The notes below the pieces were generated by a model. The model made no database searches. It saw only the letters and a program-made list of their open reading frames with translations, and was not told where the DNA came from. The position numbers and the translations under genes were made by a program. Below are positions 34,074 through 44,057 of a stretch of DNA of 64,000 nucleotides, piece by piece. The stretch is from DATBVX01 sp963724625 (GTDB lineage: Bacteria > Pseudomonadota > Gammaproteobacteria > Steroidobacterales > Steroidobacteraceae). The stretch spans positions 62,001-126,000 of the forward strand of contig CAVRVO010000005.1 of the NCBI GenBank assembly GCA_963724625.1. Direction: 5' to 3'. Numbering within the stretch: position 1 is the first letter of the stretch; every line of letters begins with the position of its first letter.

Positions 34074-35474
34074 TCAGTCCTGAGTCGGCCGTGTCACTGC
34101 GGCCTGGCGCGACCCTGATGCCGCTGTGACCCGCCAGATCACGTTGCCGACGTCATCGGCGACGAGCAACCCGCCTTGCTTGTCGATGGCCACTCCAACC
34201 GGGCGCCCATGCGCATTGCCTTCCGCATCGACAAACCCGGTCAATACATCGATGGGTTCTCCCGATGGAGCGCCATTGCGGAAGGGCACGAAGATCACCT
34301 TGTAGCCGCTCAACGGCTTGCGGTTCCAGGAACCGTGTTGGCCGACGAACATTCCGTTTTCGAACTCGGCCGGGAGCTTCACATTGCGCGAGGCCGCGAG
34401 TCCAAGGGACGCGGTATGTGGCCCCAGCGCGTAGTCGGGTTTGAGCGCTCTCGCGACCAGGTCCGGATCCTGCGGCTTCACCCGTTCGTCGACGTGGGTG
34501 CCGTAGTAGCTGTATGGCCAGCCGTAGAAGCCTCCGTCACGCACTGAGGTGAGGTAGTCGGGGACGAGATCGCTGCCGATCTCGTCGCGCTCGTTTACAG
34601 CGGTCCACAACGCGCCGCTCGCGGGTTCCCAGGCCATCCCGTTTGGGTTACGCAGGCCAGAGGCAAAGACCCGGTGGCTGCCTGATTTCGGGTCGACTTC
34701 CCAAATCGCCGCGCGCTCCTGCTCCTTATCCATGCCGTTTTCGGCGACGTTGCTGTTCGACCCGACGGTGACGTAGAGCTTGCTGCCATCCCGGTTCGCG
34801 ATGACATTCTTGGTCCAGTGGTGATTCAGCGGGCCGCCGGGCAGGTCGGTCACTTTCGTTGCCGCGGCATTGATCTGCGTCTGCCCCGGCGAATAGGGGA
34901 AGCGCACCAGCGCGTCGGTGTTGGCTACGTAGAAATCACTACCGACGAGCGCCATGCCGAAGGGCGAATTCAATCCCGACAGGAATACCGAACGCTGATC
35001 GGCGACGCCGTCGCCGTTCGTATCCCGGAGGAGCGTGATCTGGTTCGCCGTCGGTGCGGCAGCACCAGCCTTAGCGACGGCGCGCTTCTTGAAGTATGCC
35101 TTGATGCCCTTGTTGTCCTCGGGTCGCTCCGGGCCATTGGTCTCCGCGACCAGCACATCACCATTTGGCAACACGTAGAGCCAGCGCGGGTGGTCCAGCT
35201 TGTCGGCGAATGCTGCGACCGCGGTTCCGTCTGCGGATGCGGGTTTGTCACCCGCCGACCAGCCCTGGGCGGGCGCGACCTTGATCGTGGGAATCAGAGA
35301 TTTTTCGGGTGGCGGCAACTGGGGATTCGGGCCCGTACCGTCGGCGACCTGAAGCCGCGCCTCGCCTCCACAGCCGGCAAGGCCAGCCAAGGCGAAGGTG
35401 GCCAAGAAGATGGATAGAATCGCAGGCAAGACGCACGAGAAGAACCGTCCCTGTTTGGAATCCAACACCGCCAC
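34074..35474 (-). CDS. Lipoprotein of the PQQ-dependent sorbosone dehydrogenase family
   Basis: A 466-residue periplasmic beta-propeller protein of the L-sorbosone/soluble glucose dehydrogenase family, probably oxidising a sugar or aldose with PQQ. The lipobox LAGLAGC at about residues 28-34 predicts membrane anchoring. Family hallmarks include LDHPRWLYVLPNGDVLVAET, GLNSPFGMALVG, GGPLNHHWTKNV, SGLRNPNGMAWEP and GQHGSWNRKPLSGYKV. The in-frame GTG at 35468 is slightly better placed than 35474 relative to AAAGGAG. No cognate cytochrome lies next to it. It faces the SDR gene convergently. Confidence 0.88.
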   Translation of the reverse strand: MAVLDSKQGRFFSCVLPAILSIFLATFALAGLAGCGGEARLQVADGTGPNPQLPPPEKSLIPTIKVAPAQGWSAGDKPASADGTAVAAFADKLDHPRWLYVLPNGDVLVAETNGPERPEDNKGIKAYFKKRAVAKAGAAAPTANQITLLRDTNGDGVADQRSVFLSGLNSPFGMALVGSDFYVANTDALVRFPYSPGQTQINAAATKVTDLPGGPLNHHWTKNVIANRDGSKLYVTVGSNSNVAENGMDKEQERAAIWEVDPKSGSHRVFASGLRNPNGMAWEPASGALWTAVNERDEIGSDLVPDYLTSVRDGGFYGWPYSYYGTHVDERVKPQDPDLVARALKPDYALGPHTASLGLAASRNVKLPAEFENGMFVGQHGSWNRKPLSGYKVIFVPFRNGAPSGEPIDVLTGFVDAEGNAHGRPVGVAIDKQGGLLVADDVGNVIWRVTAASGSRQAAVTRPTQD

Positions 35475-35542
35475 TCCTTTGGCAAATTGGCAAGCGCAAC
35501 AACAGACCTATTGTTCAGGCATCAGGGCGCAAGGAGAGTTCG

Positions 35543-35725
35543 GTGGATTTTTTACAAGCCAGAGCTGCCTCGCGTCTGCTGAGTGCCACTGAATTCCTGC
35601 TCGGCGCTGCCGTCGTCATCGGCCATAACGTCTTTCATGTGGTGCCGAACGAGGTACCGATCCTGGTGGTGCTCGGGCTGGTCTCATTTCGTGTACGCAA
35701 CGGCGGCTTCGGTTTCGATGCGTGA
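35543..35725 (+). pseudogene. Truncated CPBP-family intramembrane protease N-terminus
   Basis: A 60-codon frame from GTG 35543 (AAGGAGAG upstream) reads a recognisable CPBP/Abi-like N-terminus: LLSATEFLLGAAVVIGHNVF and VVPNEVPILVVLGLVSFRVR. It stops at 35725, only five bases before the stop of the convergent LytTR regulator. The catalytic EExxxR and HxxxN/D helices of CPBP proteases are absent, so this is a remnant, cut off perhaps by a rearrangement that brought the two-component system next to it. Translation is still possible. Confidence 0.62.
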
Positions 35726-35730
35726 TTCTG

Positions 35731-36532
35731 TCAGGTCTGAAGGCCCATCCATTTTTCGATCTGTTCGACGCGGTTGCGACTGACGTCGAGTTTGGTCCCG
35801 GACTTGAGGCGCACCGCGTAGTCACCGCCGGGATCACGCAGCAGTGTGTCGACCTGGTCGAGCCGGACGATGGAGGAGCGGTGGATGCGAAAGAACTGCG
35901 CCGGGTCCAATTGCTCCTCGAGACTCTGCATGCGCTCGCGGATCACGTAGGTCTTCTCTCCAACATGTAGCTCCGCGTACGGGCCGCTCGCGGTGATGTA
36001 TTCGATTTGCTCCACGGCAACGACCCGCACCTGGCCGCGCGACTCGACCGGGATGCGCTGCAGGTAGTTCGATGTGACCGAACCGGGCGGTGACCTCGCG
36101 TTGCGCGCCCTGCAGGAGCGCGAGCAAGTGCTCCGACAGTCGATCCACTTCCTGCAATTCGACCATGCGCCGTGCGCGCCTGAAGGCCTGCTCGAAGCGC
36201 TCGTCGTCGAAGGGCTTGACCAGATAGTCGATCGCCGCGAGGTCGAACGCCTTGAGCGCGTAGTGATCGTAGGCGGTCACGAAGATCGTGGCAGGCATCT
36301 TGTCGAGGCCAACGGTGCGCGCCACTTCGACCCCGGTCTTGCCGGGCATCTGTACGTCAAGGAATACCAGGTCCGGCTTGAGTGCCTCGATCGCGGCGAC
36401 TGCGGCTTCACCGTTGTCGACCTGGCCGACGATCTCGACAGCTTTTTCGCGCGCCAACAGGTCCTGTAGCCGCTGGCGAGCGAGCATCTCGTCGTCGGCG
36501 ATGACAACCCTGAGCGGCTTGCGCTCGCTCAC
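35731..36532 (-). CDS. LytTR-family response regulator, one frameshift
   Basis: Response regulator. The receiver domain (RVVIADDEMLARQRLQDLLA, phospho-Asp in LVFLDVQMPGKTG, TAYDHYALKAF, Lys in YLVKPF) is followed by a LytTR DNA-binding domain (VRVVAVEQIEYITASGPYAE, FFRIHRSSIVRLDQVD, VSRNRVEQIEKW). The frame shifts by one inserted base near 36070-36080, in the linker between domains; joining there gives TSNYLQRIPVESRGQVRVV. Its ATG overlaps the kinase stop (ATGA), so the two are translationally coupled. It likely controls the divergent efflux operon at 37969. Confidence 0.85.
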
Positions 36533-37731
36533 CGACCATATCCTCCGGCGCGCGCGGCAACAGGCGTGCCCGACAGATCCACGCGGGTATGGTACGGGAT
36601 GATGACTTCGGCGATCACGCCACCGCCTTCGGCCTCGCGCAAGCTCGCGCTTTGTGCCGGCCCGTAGAGTTGCTGCAGGCGTTCGCGCGTATTTCGCAAT
36701 CCGACGCCCTCACTGGACGATTGCCCGATGAGGCCGGGACCATTGTCGCGCACCCTCAGGATCAGCTGATCGGCGTGACGCACGACGCGAATCTCGATTC
36801 GACCCGTGCCGTCGATCTTGCTGACACCATGCTTGATCGCGTTTTCCGCCAACGGTTGCAGAATGAGGTTGGGTACCAGTGCAGTGCCCAATTCGGTCTC
36901 CACCTGGATATCGACTTCGAGCCGGCCGCGAAAGCGGATTTCCATGATTTCAAGATACCGTTTGAGAAACGCCAGCTCCTGCTCGAGCGGGATCTCGGGT
37001 TCATTCGCACCCTCCAGCGTATTGCGCAGCAGTTCACTCAAGCGCGCGATCATACGGCGTACCCCGCGCGGATCGTGCTCCACGAGTGCGGATACCGCAT
37101 GCAGGGTATTGAACAGGAAGTGAGGGTCGAGCTGGGTGCGAAGCGCCGCGAGCCTGGCATCCGACAGTTGTGCCTGAAGCTGCGCCGCGTGTGCCTGGAG
37201 GCGAATGGTCTCTTCCCGGCGCGCCCGATAGCGCAGGAAATAATCGCGCGCGAACCCCGCCGCAACCACCGCGATGTACACTAGGAATTCATTCACGAAC
37301 CAGAAGCGCGTAACGCGAGCGATTGGCGCCACATCGGTCGTCGGCCTGCGAGGCAGGATGTGAAAGACATTCACGCGCAACCAGCCGACGCTGATATCCA
37401 CAAAAATCGCCACGGCGATGCCGACCACGAAGAACAGCAGCAGGCGTGAAACCCAGTTGCCCCGTTCCAGCGCGAAACGGCTCACCATCCAGAAAATAAG
37501 CGGCGTGAGCAGGGCCCAGAGATAGGAGGAAGTGAAGGCCAGCGCAAACGGGGCGGCGGTGAAGAGACTACGACCGCGTGGGTCGAGAAGCGTGTTGGCG
37601 GCCGTGAGGAGCGCGATCAACGTCCAGAAGCCAAAGATCAGCAGCATGTCGACCCGACGAAATGCCAGAGGCTCGGCCGTTGGCGGGCCGTTTGTTACGG
37701 AACTCGGCGACGGCGGATTCGTCGCATCCAC
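36529..37731 (-). CDS. LytS/YehU-type sensor histidine kinase
   Basis: Membrane sensor kinase of 400 residues from the GTG at 37731, which has GAGGTG six bases upstream; the ATG at 37791 lacks a ribosome site. Four hydrophobic spans (about 25-165) are followed by a coiled linker and the His_kinase domain with phosphoacceptor His in QLDPHFLFNTLH. The HATPase_c domain follows: NLILQPLAENAIKHG, RVRDNGPGLIG and EGVGLRNTRERLQQLYG. No periplasmic sensor domain is present, so the signal is probably sensed within the membrane. It is divergent from the MacA-type operon with 240 bases between the starts. Confidence 0.9.
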   Translation of the reverse strand: MDATNPPSPSSVTNGPPTAEPLAFRRVDMLLIFGFWTLIALLTAANTLLDPRGRSLFTAAPFALAFTSSYLWALLTPLIFWMVSRFALERGNWVSRLLLFFVVGIAVAIFVDISVGWLRVNVFHILPRRPTTDVAPIARVTRFWFVNEFLVYIAVVAAGFARDYFLRYRARREETIRLQAHAAQLQAQLSDARLAALRTQLDPHFLFNTLHAVSALVEHDPRGVRRMIARLSELLRNTLEGANEPEIPLEQELAFLKRYLEIMEIRFRGRLEVDIQVETELGTALVPNLILQPLAENAIKHGVSKIDGTGRIEIRVVRHADQLILRVRDNGPGLIGQSSSEGVGLRNTRERLQQLYGPAQSASLREAEGGGVIAEVIIPYHTRVDLSGTPVAARAGGYGR

Positions 37732-37968
37732 GCAGGACACCTCACGGGTTTGCGGTTGCAGAGTGAAGCATAGGGACAAGGTGCGCTTCATCGCAAAGTC
37801 TGTGACCCCATCGGCACGTGGGAGCGCACGAATTGCACGCCAAGGGCATGAACGGCGCTTGCCGGCTGTTCGTGCCGCCCGGGAGGCAATTCAAGACATG
37901 CGCGTGCAGGCCATGACAGCCATCGATGGGTGCTGACGGCATTTGGCTAGGATGCGCCTAGAGGAAGC

Positions 37969-39244
37969 ATGAAGCGATCACACATCATGGTGGCAGCTGG
38001 TGGCGTGCTGGTGCTGGCGACGGCGGCTTGGCTGATTTCGGGCGCCCGAAAGAGTGACACTTCCGAGTATCGCTTCGCGACCGTCGAGCGCGGTGACCTC
38101 GAGGCGACTGTTTCATCGACTGGCGCTCTGAGTGCCGTCACCACCGTGCAAGTGGGCACGCAGGTCTCGGGCAAGGTCGTCGCGATCCATGCCGACTTCA
38201 ACGATCGTGTGAAGCAGGGCGAACTGATCGCCCAGATCGACCCCGTACTGCTGGAGCAGACGGTGCGCGACGCGCAGGCAGGCCTGGAGCGCAACCAGGC
38301 GCAGCTCGAACAGACGCGGCGCGAGTATGAGCGCAACAAGCTGCTGTTCGAACGCAAGGTGCTCACCGAAATCGATTTCAACACTGCCAAGTACGCCTAC
38401 GACGTCGCGCTGGCAAACGTCAAATCGGCCCAGGTCACCCTCGAGCGTGCACGGCAGAATCTTGCTTACACCAATATCTACGCTCCGATCGACGGTGTGG
38501 TGGTGGAACGCGACGTGGACGTCGGGCAAACGGTGGCGGCCAGTCTTTCCGCACCGCAGCTGTTCCTGATCGCCAATGACCTGTCGCAGATGCAGATCCT
38601 CGCGTCGGTAGATGAGAGTGACATTGGTGCGATCCATGAAGGACAGTCGGCGCGCTTCACAGTGCAGGCGTACCCGAACGAGACCTTCACGGGTAGCGTG
38701 AAGCAGGTGCGACTGCAATCGAAGACCACGGAAAACGTCGTCAACTACACCGTCGTGGTCAGCGTCAGTAACGCGAGCGGCAAACTGCTGCCGGGCATGA
38801 CGGCGACCATCGACTTCCTGACCGGCTCAGCGAAGGACGTACTGCTGGTGCCCAACGCCGCACTGCGCTTTCGTCCGACCGAGGAAATGCGCGAACAGAT
38901 GCGCAAATCCGCCGCGCGCGGACGGGGGAGATACGCAGGCGCAACCGGGAGAGTGGGGGAGCGCGGCTCGAAGCGGCGACGCTGCGGGTCCACGCGGTCC
39001 TGCGGCCGGTCGTCCACGCAACCTAACGATGCTTTGGTATCTCGACGACCAGGGCAAGCTTGCTGTCGCGCGCGCTCGAACCGGGCTTACGGATGGGCAA
39101 CGCACCGAAGTGAAAAGCGAGAGTCTCAAGGAGGGTATGCAGATCATCATCGGGGTGACGCAGACGTCACCCACCACCGCAGCATCGAGTCCCTTCCAGC
39201 CGCAACAGCAGCCGACGTCACAGCGACGGCCGGGCGGCTTCTGA
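37969..39244 (+). CDS. MacA-type periplasmic adaptor of an efflux pump, one frameshift
   Basis: Periplasmic adaptor (membrane fusion) subunit. N-terminal anchor MKRSHIMVAAGGVLVLATAAW, lipoyl/barrel-sandwich half-motifs (VQVGTQVSGKVVAIHADFND, NIYAPIDGVVVERDVDVGQT), a coiled-coil hairpin (RDAQAGLERNQAQLEQTRRE) and a beta-barrel domain to KSAARG. The frame then changes by one inserted base near 38915-38925, in a CG-repeat tract. The true C-terminus continues GDTQAQPGEWGSAARSGDAA, a Gly/Pro-rich insert, then LTMLWYLDDQGKLAVARART to the stop at 39244. The ATPase gene starts three bases later. Confidence 0.86.
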
Positions 39245-39247
39245 ACA

Positions 39248-40012
39248 GTGCGCGAACCAATGGCCGGGGAAGTCATCCGGGTCGAGGGCGTCACCAAGGT
39301 CTATCGGATGGGCCAGAACGAGGTGCACGCGTTGCGCGGTATTGATCTCAAGGTAGAAAGCGGCGAGATGCTCGCGGTCATGGGTGCGTCGGGATCGGGG
39401 AAGTCCACCCTGATGAACCTGCTGGGTTGCCTCGATGCGCCGACCAGCGGCGAGTACTTTCTCGATGGCGTACGCGTGAACGGTTTGGGCAGCAACACGC
39501 TTGCCGATCTGCGCAATCAGAAGCTCGGCTTCATCTTCCAGGGCTTCAATCTCCTCGCGCGCACTACCGCTCTCGAAAACGTCGAGCTGCCGTTGCTCTA
39601 CGATCGCACCGGCCGTGATCTCGATACGCGTGCACTCGCGGCGGAGGCGTTGGCGCGAGTCGGTCTGGCGGAACGGGCCGACCATCAGCCGAGCGAGCTC
39701 TCGGGCGGTCAGCAGCAACGTGTCGCCATCGCCCGCGCACTCGTGACCAAGCCAGCGCTGCTCCTGGCCGATGAGCCCACCGGCAATCTCGATAGCCGAA
39801 CATCGATCGAGATCATGGCTCTCTTCCAGGAGCTCAACGACCAGGGCATCACCGTGCTGGTCGTGACCCACGAGCCCGACGTTGCGCGCTATGCCCGGCG
39901 CGTCGTCGAGATGCGAGATGGCCACATCGTCCGGGACGCGGCGATTCCAGACCGGGGCCGCGCAACTGAGGACCTGCGAGCGCTGGATGCAGGCGAGGGG
40001 TCGCAGTCATGA
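39248..40012 (+). CDS. MacB/LolD-type ABC transporter ATPase
   Basis: Cytoplasmic ATPase, 254 residues. Walker A is MGASGSGKSTL, Q-loop FIFQGFNL, signature LSGGQQQRVAIARAL, Walker B LLLADEPTGNLDSRT and the His switch VVTHEP. This belongs to the macrolide/lipoprotein-type exporter family (MacB, LolD, FtsE). In MacB proper this domain is fused to the permease; here the two are separate genes overlapping by ATGA. The start may be GTG 39248 or ATG 39260. Its partners are the permease, adaptor and outer-membrane protein of the same operon. Confidence 0.94.
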   Translation: MREPMAGEVIRVEGVTKVYRMGQNEVHALRGIDLKVESGEMLAVMGASGSGKSTLMNLLGCLDAPTSGEYFLDGVRVNGLGSNTLADLRNQKLGFIFQGFNLLARTTALENVELPLLYDRTGRDLDTRALAAEALARVGLAERADHQPSELSGGQQQRVAIARALVTKPALLLADEPTGNLDSRTSIEIMALFQELNDQGITVLVVTHEPDVARYARRVVEMRDGHIVRDAAIPDRGRATEDLRALDAGEGSQS

Positions 40013-41226
40013 GGAGATCCGTCCTGATCAAGGTTGCGACCCAGAGCATCCTCAAGAACAAGCTCCGCATGTTCCTCACCATGCTCGGTATCGTGATTGG
40101 TGTTGCGGCGGTGATCATCATGGTCGCGATCGGCAGTGGCGCGCAGTCGACGATTCAGCAGCAGGTGAGCAATCTCGGCACCAACATGATCTTCATCATG
40201 CCGGGCGCGAGCGGGCAGGGTGGAGTGAGCCAGGGCGCCGGGACTTTCAATCGCCTCACCTTGCAGGATGCTGAGAAACTCAAGCGTGAATCGACCCTGC
40301 TCGCAGCGGTATCGCCGGTCACGTTCACGGGTACGCAGGCGATCAGTGCGCAGGGCAACTGGCGTACACGCGTCAATGGCGTCTCAACCGACTTTCAGAC
40401 CATCCGTGACTGGCCGGTGTCCTCGGGCCTGTTTTTCAGCGACAGCGACCAGCGTGCGATGCGCAAGGTGGCAGTGCTCGGCAACACGGTGGCACAAAAT
40501 CTCTATCCGGGAGTGGATCCTGTCGGCCAGCAGATCCAGCTGCGCGACGTACCTTTCAAGGTCATCGGCGTGCTTGCGCCAAAGGGGCAGCAGTTTGGCG
40601 GCCAGGACCAGGACGACGTGATCATCGTGCCCTACACGACCGCGCAGGCACGCCTCAACAACAACGTGCGCATCGGAATGATTCTCGCCAACACTTCCTC
40701 GCCCGAGGATATTCCCGCGGCGATGCAGGAGATGCGCGCCATCATGCGTGAGTCGCACAAGATTGCCGAAGGCGAAGACGACGACTTCACCATCCGCAAT
40801 CAGGACGAGCTTGCGGAGGTCGCTCAAGGAACAACGAAGGTGATGTCGGCACTACTCGCTGCGGTCGCCTCGATTTCCCTGCTGGTCGGCGGCATCGGCA
40901 TCATGAATATCATGCTGGTCTCGGTCACGGAGCGCACGCGCGAAATCGGTATCCGCATGGCGATCGGTGCGCGCGGCTCGGACGTGCTGACCCAGTTCCT
41001 GGTCGAGAGTGTCGTCTTGAGCCTTTTCGGTGGCCTTATCGGCATCGTGCTGGGCTTTGTCGGCGCGGCGGTACTGGGACGGGTCACGGGCTGGAACACG
41101 ATCACACCACCAAGCGCGGTACTGATGGCAGTCGGATTCTCTGCTGCCGTCGGCGTGTTCTTCGGCTTCTACCCGGCGCGGCAAGCCGCGGCGCTCAATC
41201 CCATTCAAGCACTTCGATATGAGTAG
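40009..41226 (+). CDS. MacB-type ABC transporter permease
   Basis: A 405-residue permease with the FtsX/MacB architecture. An N-terminal membrane helix (LRMFLTMLGIVIGVAAVIIM) is followed by a large periplasmic MacB-PCD domain (about 45-270: SNLGTNMIFIMPGASGQG...). Three C-terminal helices follow, including ASISLLVGGIGIMNIMLVSV, TERTREIGIRMAIGA and FFGFYPARQAAALNPIQAL. With the ATPase and adaptor it should push substrates (peptides, antibiotics, lipids or siderophores) from the periplasm through the TolC-like channel. It overlaps both neighbours (4 and 8 bases). Confidence 0.93.
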   Translation: MRRSVLIKVATQSILKNKLRMFLTMLGIVIGVAAVIIMVAIGSGAQSTIQQQVSNLGTNMIFIMPGASGQGGVSQGAGTFNRLTLQDAEKLKRESTLLAAVSPVTFTGTQAISAQGNWRTRVNGVSTDFQTIRDWPVSSGLFFSDSDQRAMRKVAVLGNTVAQNLYPGVDPVGQQIQLRDVPFKVIGVLAPKGQQFGGQDQDDVIIVPYTTAQARLNNNVRIGMILANTSSPEDIPAAMQEMRAIMRESHKIAEGEDDDFTIRNQDELAEVAQGTTKVMSALLAAVASISLLVGGIGIMNIMLVSVTERTREIGIRMAIGARGSDVLTQFLVESVVLSLFGGLIGIVLGFVGAAVLGRVTGWNTITPPSAVLMAVGFSAAVGVFFGFYPARQAAALNPIQALRYE

Positions 41227-42568
41227 AGCTCTCAGCGCGATCATTGTGAGCGCGACGCTGGTGTTCAGCGCCTCGGCCGGCGCGCAGGACACGCGCGTCA
41301 TCACTTTTCAGGAGGCGATCCGCATTGCACTCGACCAGAACAGCATACTCAAGCAGGCCGAGAATGCGGCGGCGCTCGGCCAGATCGGCGTGAAGGCGGC
41401 GCGCCAGCAGTTTCTCCCCGACTTGCAGCTCGATGTGCACGGCAGCGAGAGCTATGGACGCAATTTCGATTCGGGCGAGGGTCGCATCGTCGACCAGAAC
41501 ACGACCAATGCCACCATCGGGGTTTCTTCGGGCGTGGTGCTGTTCGATGGTTTCGGCAATACCGCGTCTCTCAAGTCAGCAGAGTTCAATCGCGACGCGA
41601 GCACGCTCGATCTGCAGCGCTCGCGCGAGACGATTGCGTTCACTGTCGCGACCAATTACCTCGCCCTGATCTCGCAACAGGAGCAATTGCAGGTACAGCG
41701 TGAAAATCTGTCCGCACAGGCGGCGCTCGAGCAGCAGATCCAGGCCTACGTCGAAGCCGGGGCGCGAACGGTGGCGGATCTCTACCAGCAGCAGGCCAGT
41801 GTCGCGAGTGCGAAACTCGCCGTCGTCAATGGCGAACGCTCTACGAAGCTCGCCGAAGTCGACCTGATGCAAACGCTGCAGCTCGACCCGCACGGCATGT
41901 ACGAGTTCGAAGCGCCGGCGTTCGGATCACTTTATCCGGCGACGACCGAGCTCGATCTCTCGAGCCTGTTGACGCGCGCCTACGCGCAACGCGCCGATCT
42001 CGTGGCAGGCCACGCACGAGTCGATGCGGCGGCGCAGGACGTGCGGGTCGCGCGATCGGGTCACTGGCCAACGGTCTCGTTGAGTGCCGGCTATGACACC
42101 GCGTATACGAGCGCGGCGGACCTGCCATTCTCAGACCAGATTGATCAGCGTCGCGGTGGTTCGATCGGGCTGGGCATCTCGATCCCGATCTTCGATCGCG
42201 GCAGCGCGTCGGTCGCGACGCGCCGCGCGGAGATTCAGCAGCAAAATGCGCAGATCGATCTCGAGAGCCTGCAGAACGATGTAGGCCTGCAGGTGCGCCG
42301 CGCCCACCTCGATCTTGAAGCCGCACACGAGCAGCTCGCGGCCGCCCAGGCGCAACAAAAGTCTGCCGAGCTTGCGTTGCAGGCCACACAGGATCGCTAC
42401 CAGGCGGGGGCGGCTACGCTGGTCGAACTGACGCAGTCGCGCGCGACGCAGGTGGACGCCGCCAGCTCGGTCGTCACCGCGCGCTATAACGAAATGTTCC
42501 AGCGCACGCTCATCGGCTACTTCATCGGCGCCCTTGACCCGGGGAAACTCGCTGGCGAGAGCCAATAG
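41219..42568 (+). CDS. TolC-type outer-membrane efflux protein
   Basis: Outer-membrane channel of the OEP family, 449 residues. It has a signal peptide (MSRALSAIIVSATLVFSASA) and two OEP repeats of coiled-coil helices (ITFQEAIRIALDQNSILKQA, ETIAFTVATNYLALISQQEQ, AYAQRADLVAGHARVDAAAQ, AELALQATQDRYQAGAATLV). It completes the tripartite exporter with the preceding three genes and overlaps the permease by eight bases. Confidence 0.93.
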   Translation: MSRALSAIIVSATLVFSASAGAQDTRVITFQEAIRIALDQNSILKQAENAAALGQIGVKAARQQFLPDLQLDVHGSESYGRNFDSGEGRIVDQNTTNATIGVSSGVVLFDGFGNTASLKSAEFNRDASTLDLQRSRETIAFTVATNYLALISQQEQLQVQRENLSAQAALEQQIQAYVEAGARTVADLYQQQASVASAKLAVVNGERSTKLAEVDLMQTLQLDPHGMYEFEAPAFGSLYPATTELDLSSLLTRAYAQRADLVAGHARVDAAAQDVRVARSGHWPTVSLSAGYDTAYTSAADLPFSDQIDQRRGGSIGLGISIPIFDRGSASVATRRAEIQQQNAQIDLESLQNDVGLQVRRAHLDLEAAHEQLAAAQAQQKSAELALQATQDRYQAGAATLVELTQSRATQVDAASSVVTARYNEMFQRTLIGYFIGALDPGKLAGESQ

Positions 42569-42649
42569 GCGCTGGAGGACAGTTCCGTCGCGAACCGGCT
42601 CGCACGGCTGGTATTGACAGACCGAGTTCGCTCCCCGAATGATCCGGTG

Positions 42650-42667
42650 GCAGTCCCCGGACTGCCT
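42650..42667 (+). promoter_or_regulatory. Hairpin upstream of the beta-lactamase-like gene
   Basis: GGCAGTCC/GGACTGCC, an almost loopless 8-bp inverted repeat, sits 82 bases after the efflux operon stop and 22 bases before the next ATG. It could be an operon terminator or a leader hairpin near the ribosome site AGGGGGAC. Confidence 0.4.
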
Positions 42668-42689
42668 CAATAACAATCAGGGGGACCCC

Positions 42690-44030
42690 ATGAAGTTGGC
42701 TGCATGCTGGCGGCGGTGCGCGTTCGGGCTTGCCGCGTTGGTCGTCGTCTGCTTCGCCCAGGCCGACACGCCGACGGCGGCACGGCGCGAATTCGAAGTG
42801 CAGACGCCTGAGGCGGCTGGTTTCTCTTCGCAACGTCTGCAGCGGCTCGACGCTTCGATGCAGCGCCTGACGGATGCGAAGCAGATTGCGGGGATCGTCA
42901 CGCTCGCTGCCCGCCACGGCAAGATCGTGCACTGGAAGAGTTTCGGCATGCAGGACCTGGCAAGCGGCCGGCCGATGCCAAAGGACGCCATCTTTCGCAT
43001 CTATTCGATGACCAAGCCGGTCGTCGGCGTCGCCATGATGATTCTTCACGAAGAGGGCCAATGGCAGCCGGGTGATCCCATCGCGAAATTCCTCCCTGAG
43101 TTCGCCAACATCAAGGTGTTCTCAAAACTCGATGCGAACGGTCAGCCGGTGCTCGAGGACCCACAGCATCCGCCGCTCATGGATGAGCTGATGACCCATT
43201 CGGCGGGATTCACTTATGGTGTGTTCCAGAAGCGCTGGATCGACGAGCAATACCTCAAGGCCGGCATCATCTCGCCGGCGACGCTGGAGTTCACAACGCA
43301 CTCGCTCGAGGAGCTGGTCACCAAGGTTGCCGCCATACCCCTTGCGTACCAACCTGGCACCCAGTGGGAGTACAGCGTTTCCGTCGACATCCAGGCGCGC
43401 ATCATCGAGAAGCTGTCTGGCCAGTCGTTGGCGGACTTCCTGCGCAAGCGCATTTTCGAGCCGCTGCAGATGACGGATACCGGCTATTACGTGCCGGCCA
43501 GCAAGCGCGCACGCCTCGCCGCCCTCTATCAGTTCGATTCCTCACAGCATGCATTGACGGTTCGCAACCTCGTCGCAGACCCAAGCGAGCCGCCCTCCAT
43601 GACGCCGGGCGGCATCGGGCTCTATTCCACGGCGAGTGACTTTCTGCGCTTTGCGCAGATGCTGCTCAACGGCGGTGAGCTCGATGGCGTGCGTATCCTC
43701 GGCCCTCGCACGGTGGAGTTGATGCGCTCGAATCACCTGCCGGATCGGTTGCTGACCGGCGAGTTCGGCGCCGGACCCAATCGCTTCCAGCCGGGTCTGG
43801 GCTTTGGCTACGATGTCGGTGTCCTCACCGACCCGCTACGACTGGGCGACCCGAGAGGCGCGGGCACCTATTACTGGATCGGCATCGCGGGAACCTGGTT
43901 CTGGATCGATCCGCAGTTCGACATCGTGTTCATCGGCCTGGCGCAGCGCTGGGCAGATCCGACGTTGCCAGCGATGTGGGATATGACGCGCGCGACGCTC
44001 TACCAGGCGTTGATCGATCCGCAGCGTTGA
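42690..44030 (+). CDS. Serine hydrolase, beta-lactamase / class C-like (esterase EstB type)
   Basis: Exported hydrolase of 446 residues in the beta-lactamase/transpeptidase-like superfamily (PF00144). A signal peptide with Cys-Trp-Arg start (MKLAACWRRCAFGLAALVVV) is followed by the S-x-x-K motif SMTK (Ser106, Lys109), a YSV motif in WEYSVSVDIQARI replacing Y-x-N, and TPGGIGLYSTASDFLRFAQM. Members act as esterases, D-aminopeptidases or weak beta-lactamases; an esterase role is more likely than resistance. The start is ATG 42690 with AGGGGGAC. The next gene (SDR) begins 27 bases after the stop. Confidence 0.9.
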   Translation: MKLAACWRRCAFGLAALVVVCFAQADTPTAARREFEVQTPEAAGFSSQRLQRLDASMQRLTDAKQIAGIVTLAARHGKIVHWKSFGMQDLASGRPMPKDAIFRIYSMTKPVVGVAMMILHEEGQWQPGDPIAKFLPEFANIKVFSKLDANGQPVLEDPQHPPLMDELMTHSAGFTYGVFQKRWIDEQYLKAGIISPATLEFTTHSLEELVTKVAAIPLAYQPGTQWEYSVSVDIQARIIEKLSGQSLADFLRKRIFEPLQMTDTGYYVPASKRARLAALYQFDSSQHALTVRNLVADPSEPPSMTPGGIGLYSTASDFLRFAQMLLNGGELDGVRILGPRTVELMRSNHLPDRLLTGEFGAGPNRFQPGLGFGYDVGVLTDPLRLGDPRGAGTYYWIGIAGTWFWIDPQFDIVFIGLAQRWADPTLPAMWDMTRATLYQALIDPQR

Positions 44031-44057
44031 TCGCATCCACCACCGGGAGCTCGGAAT

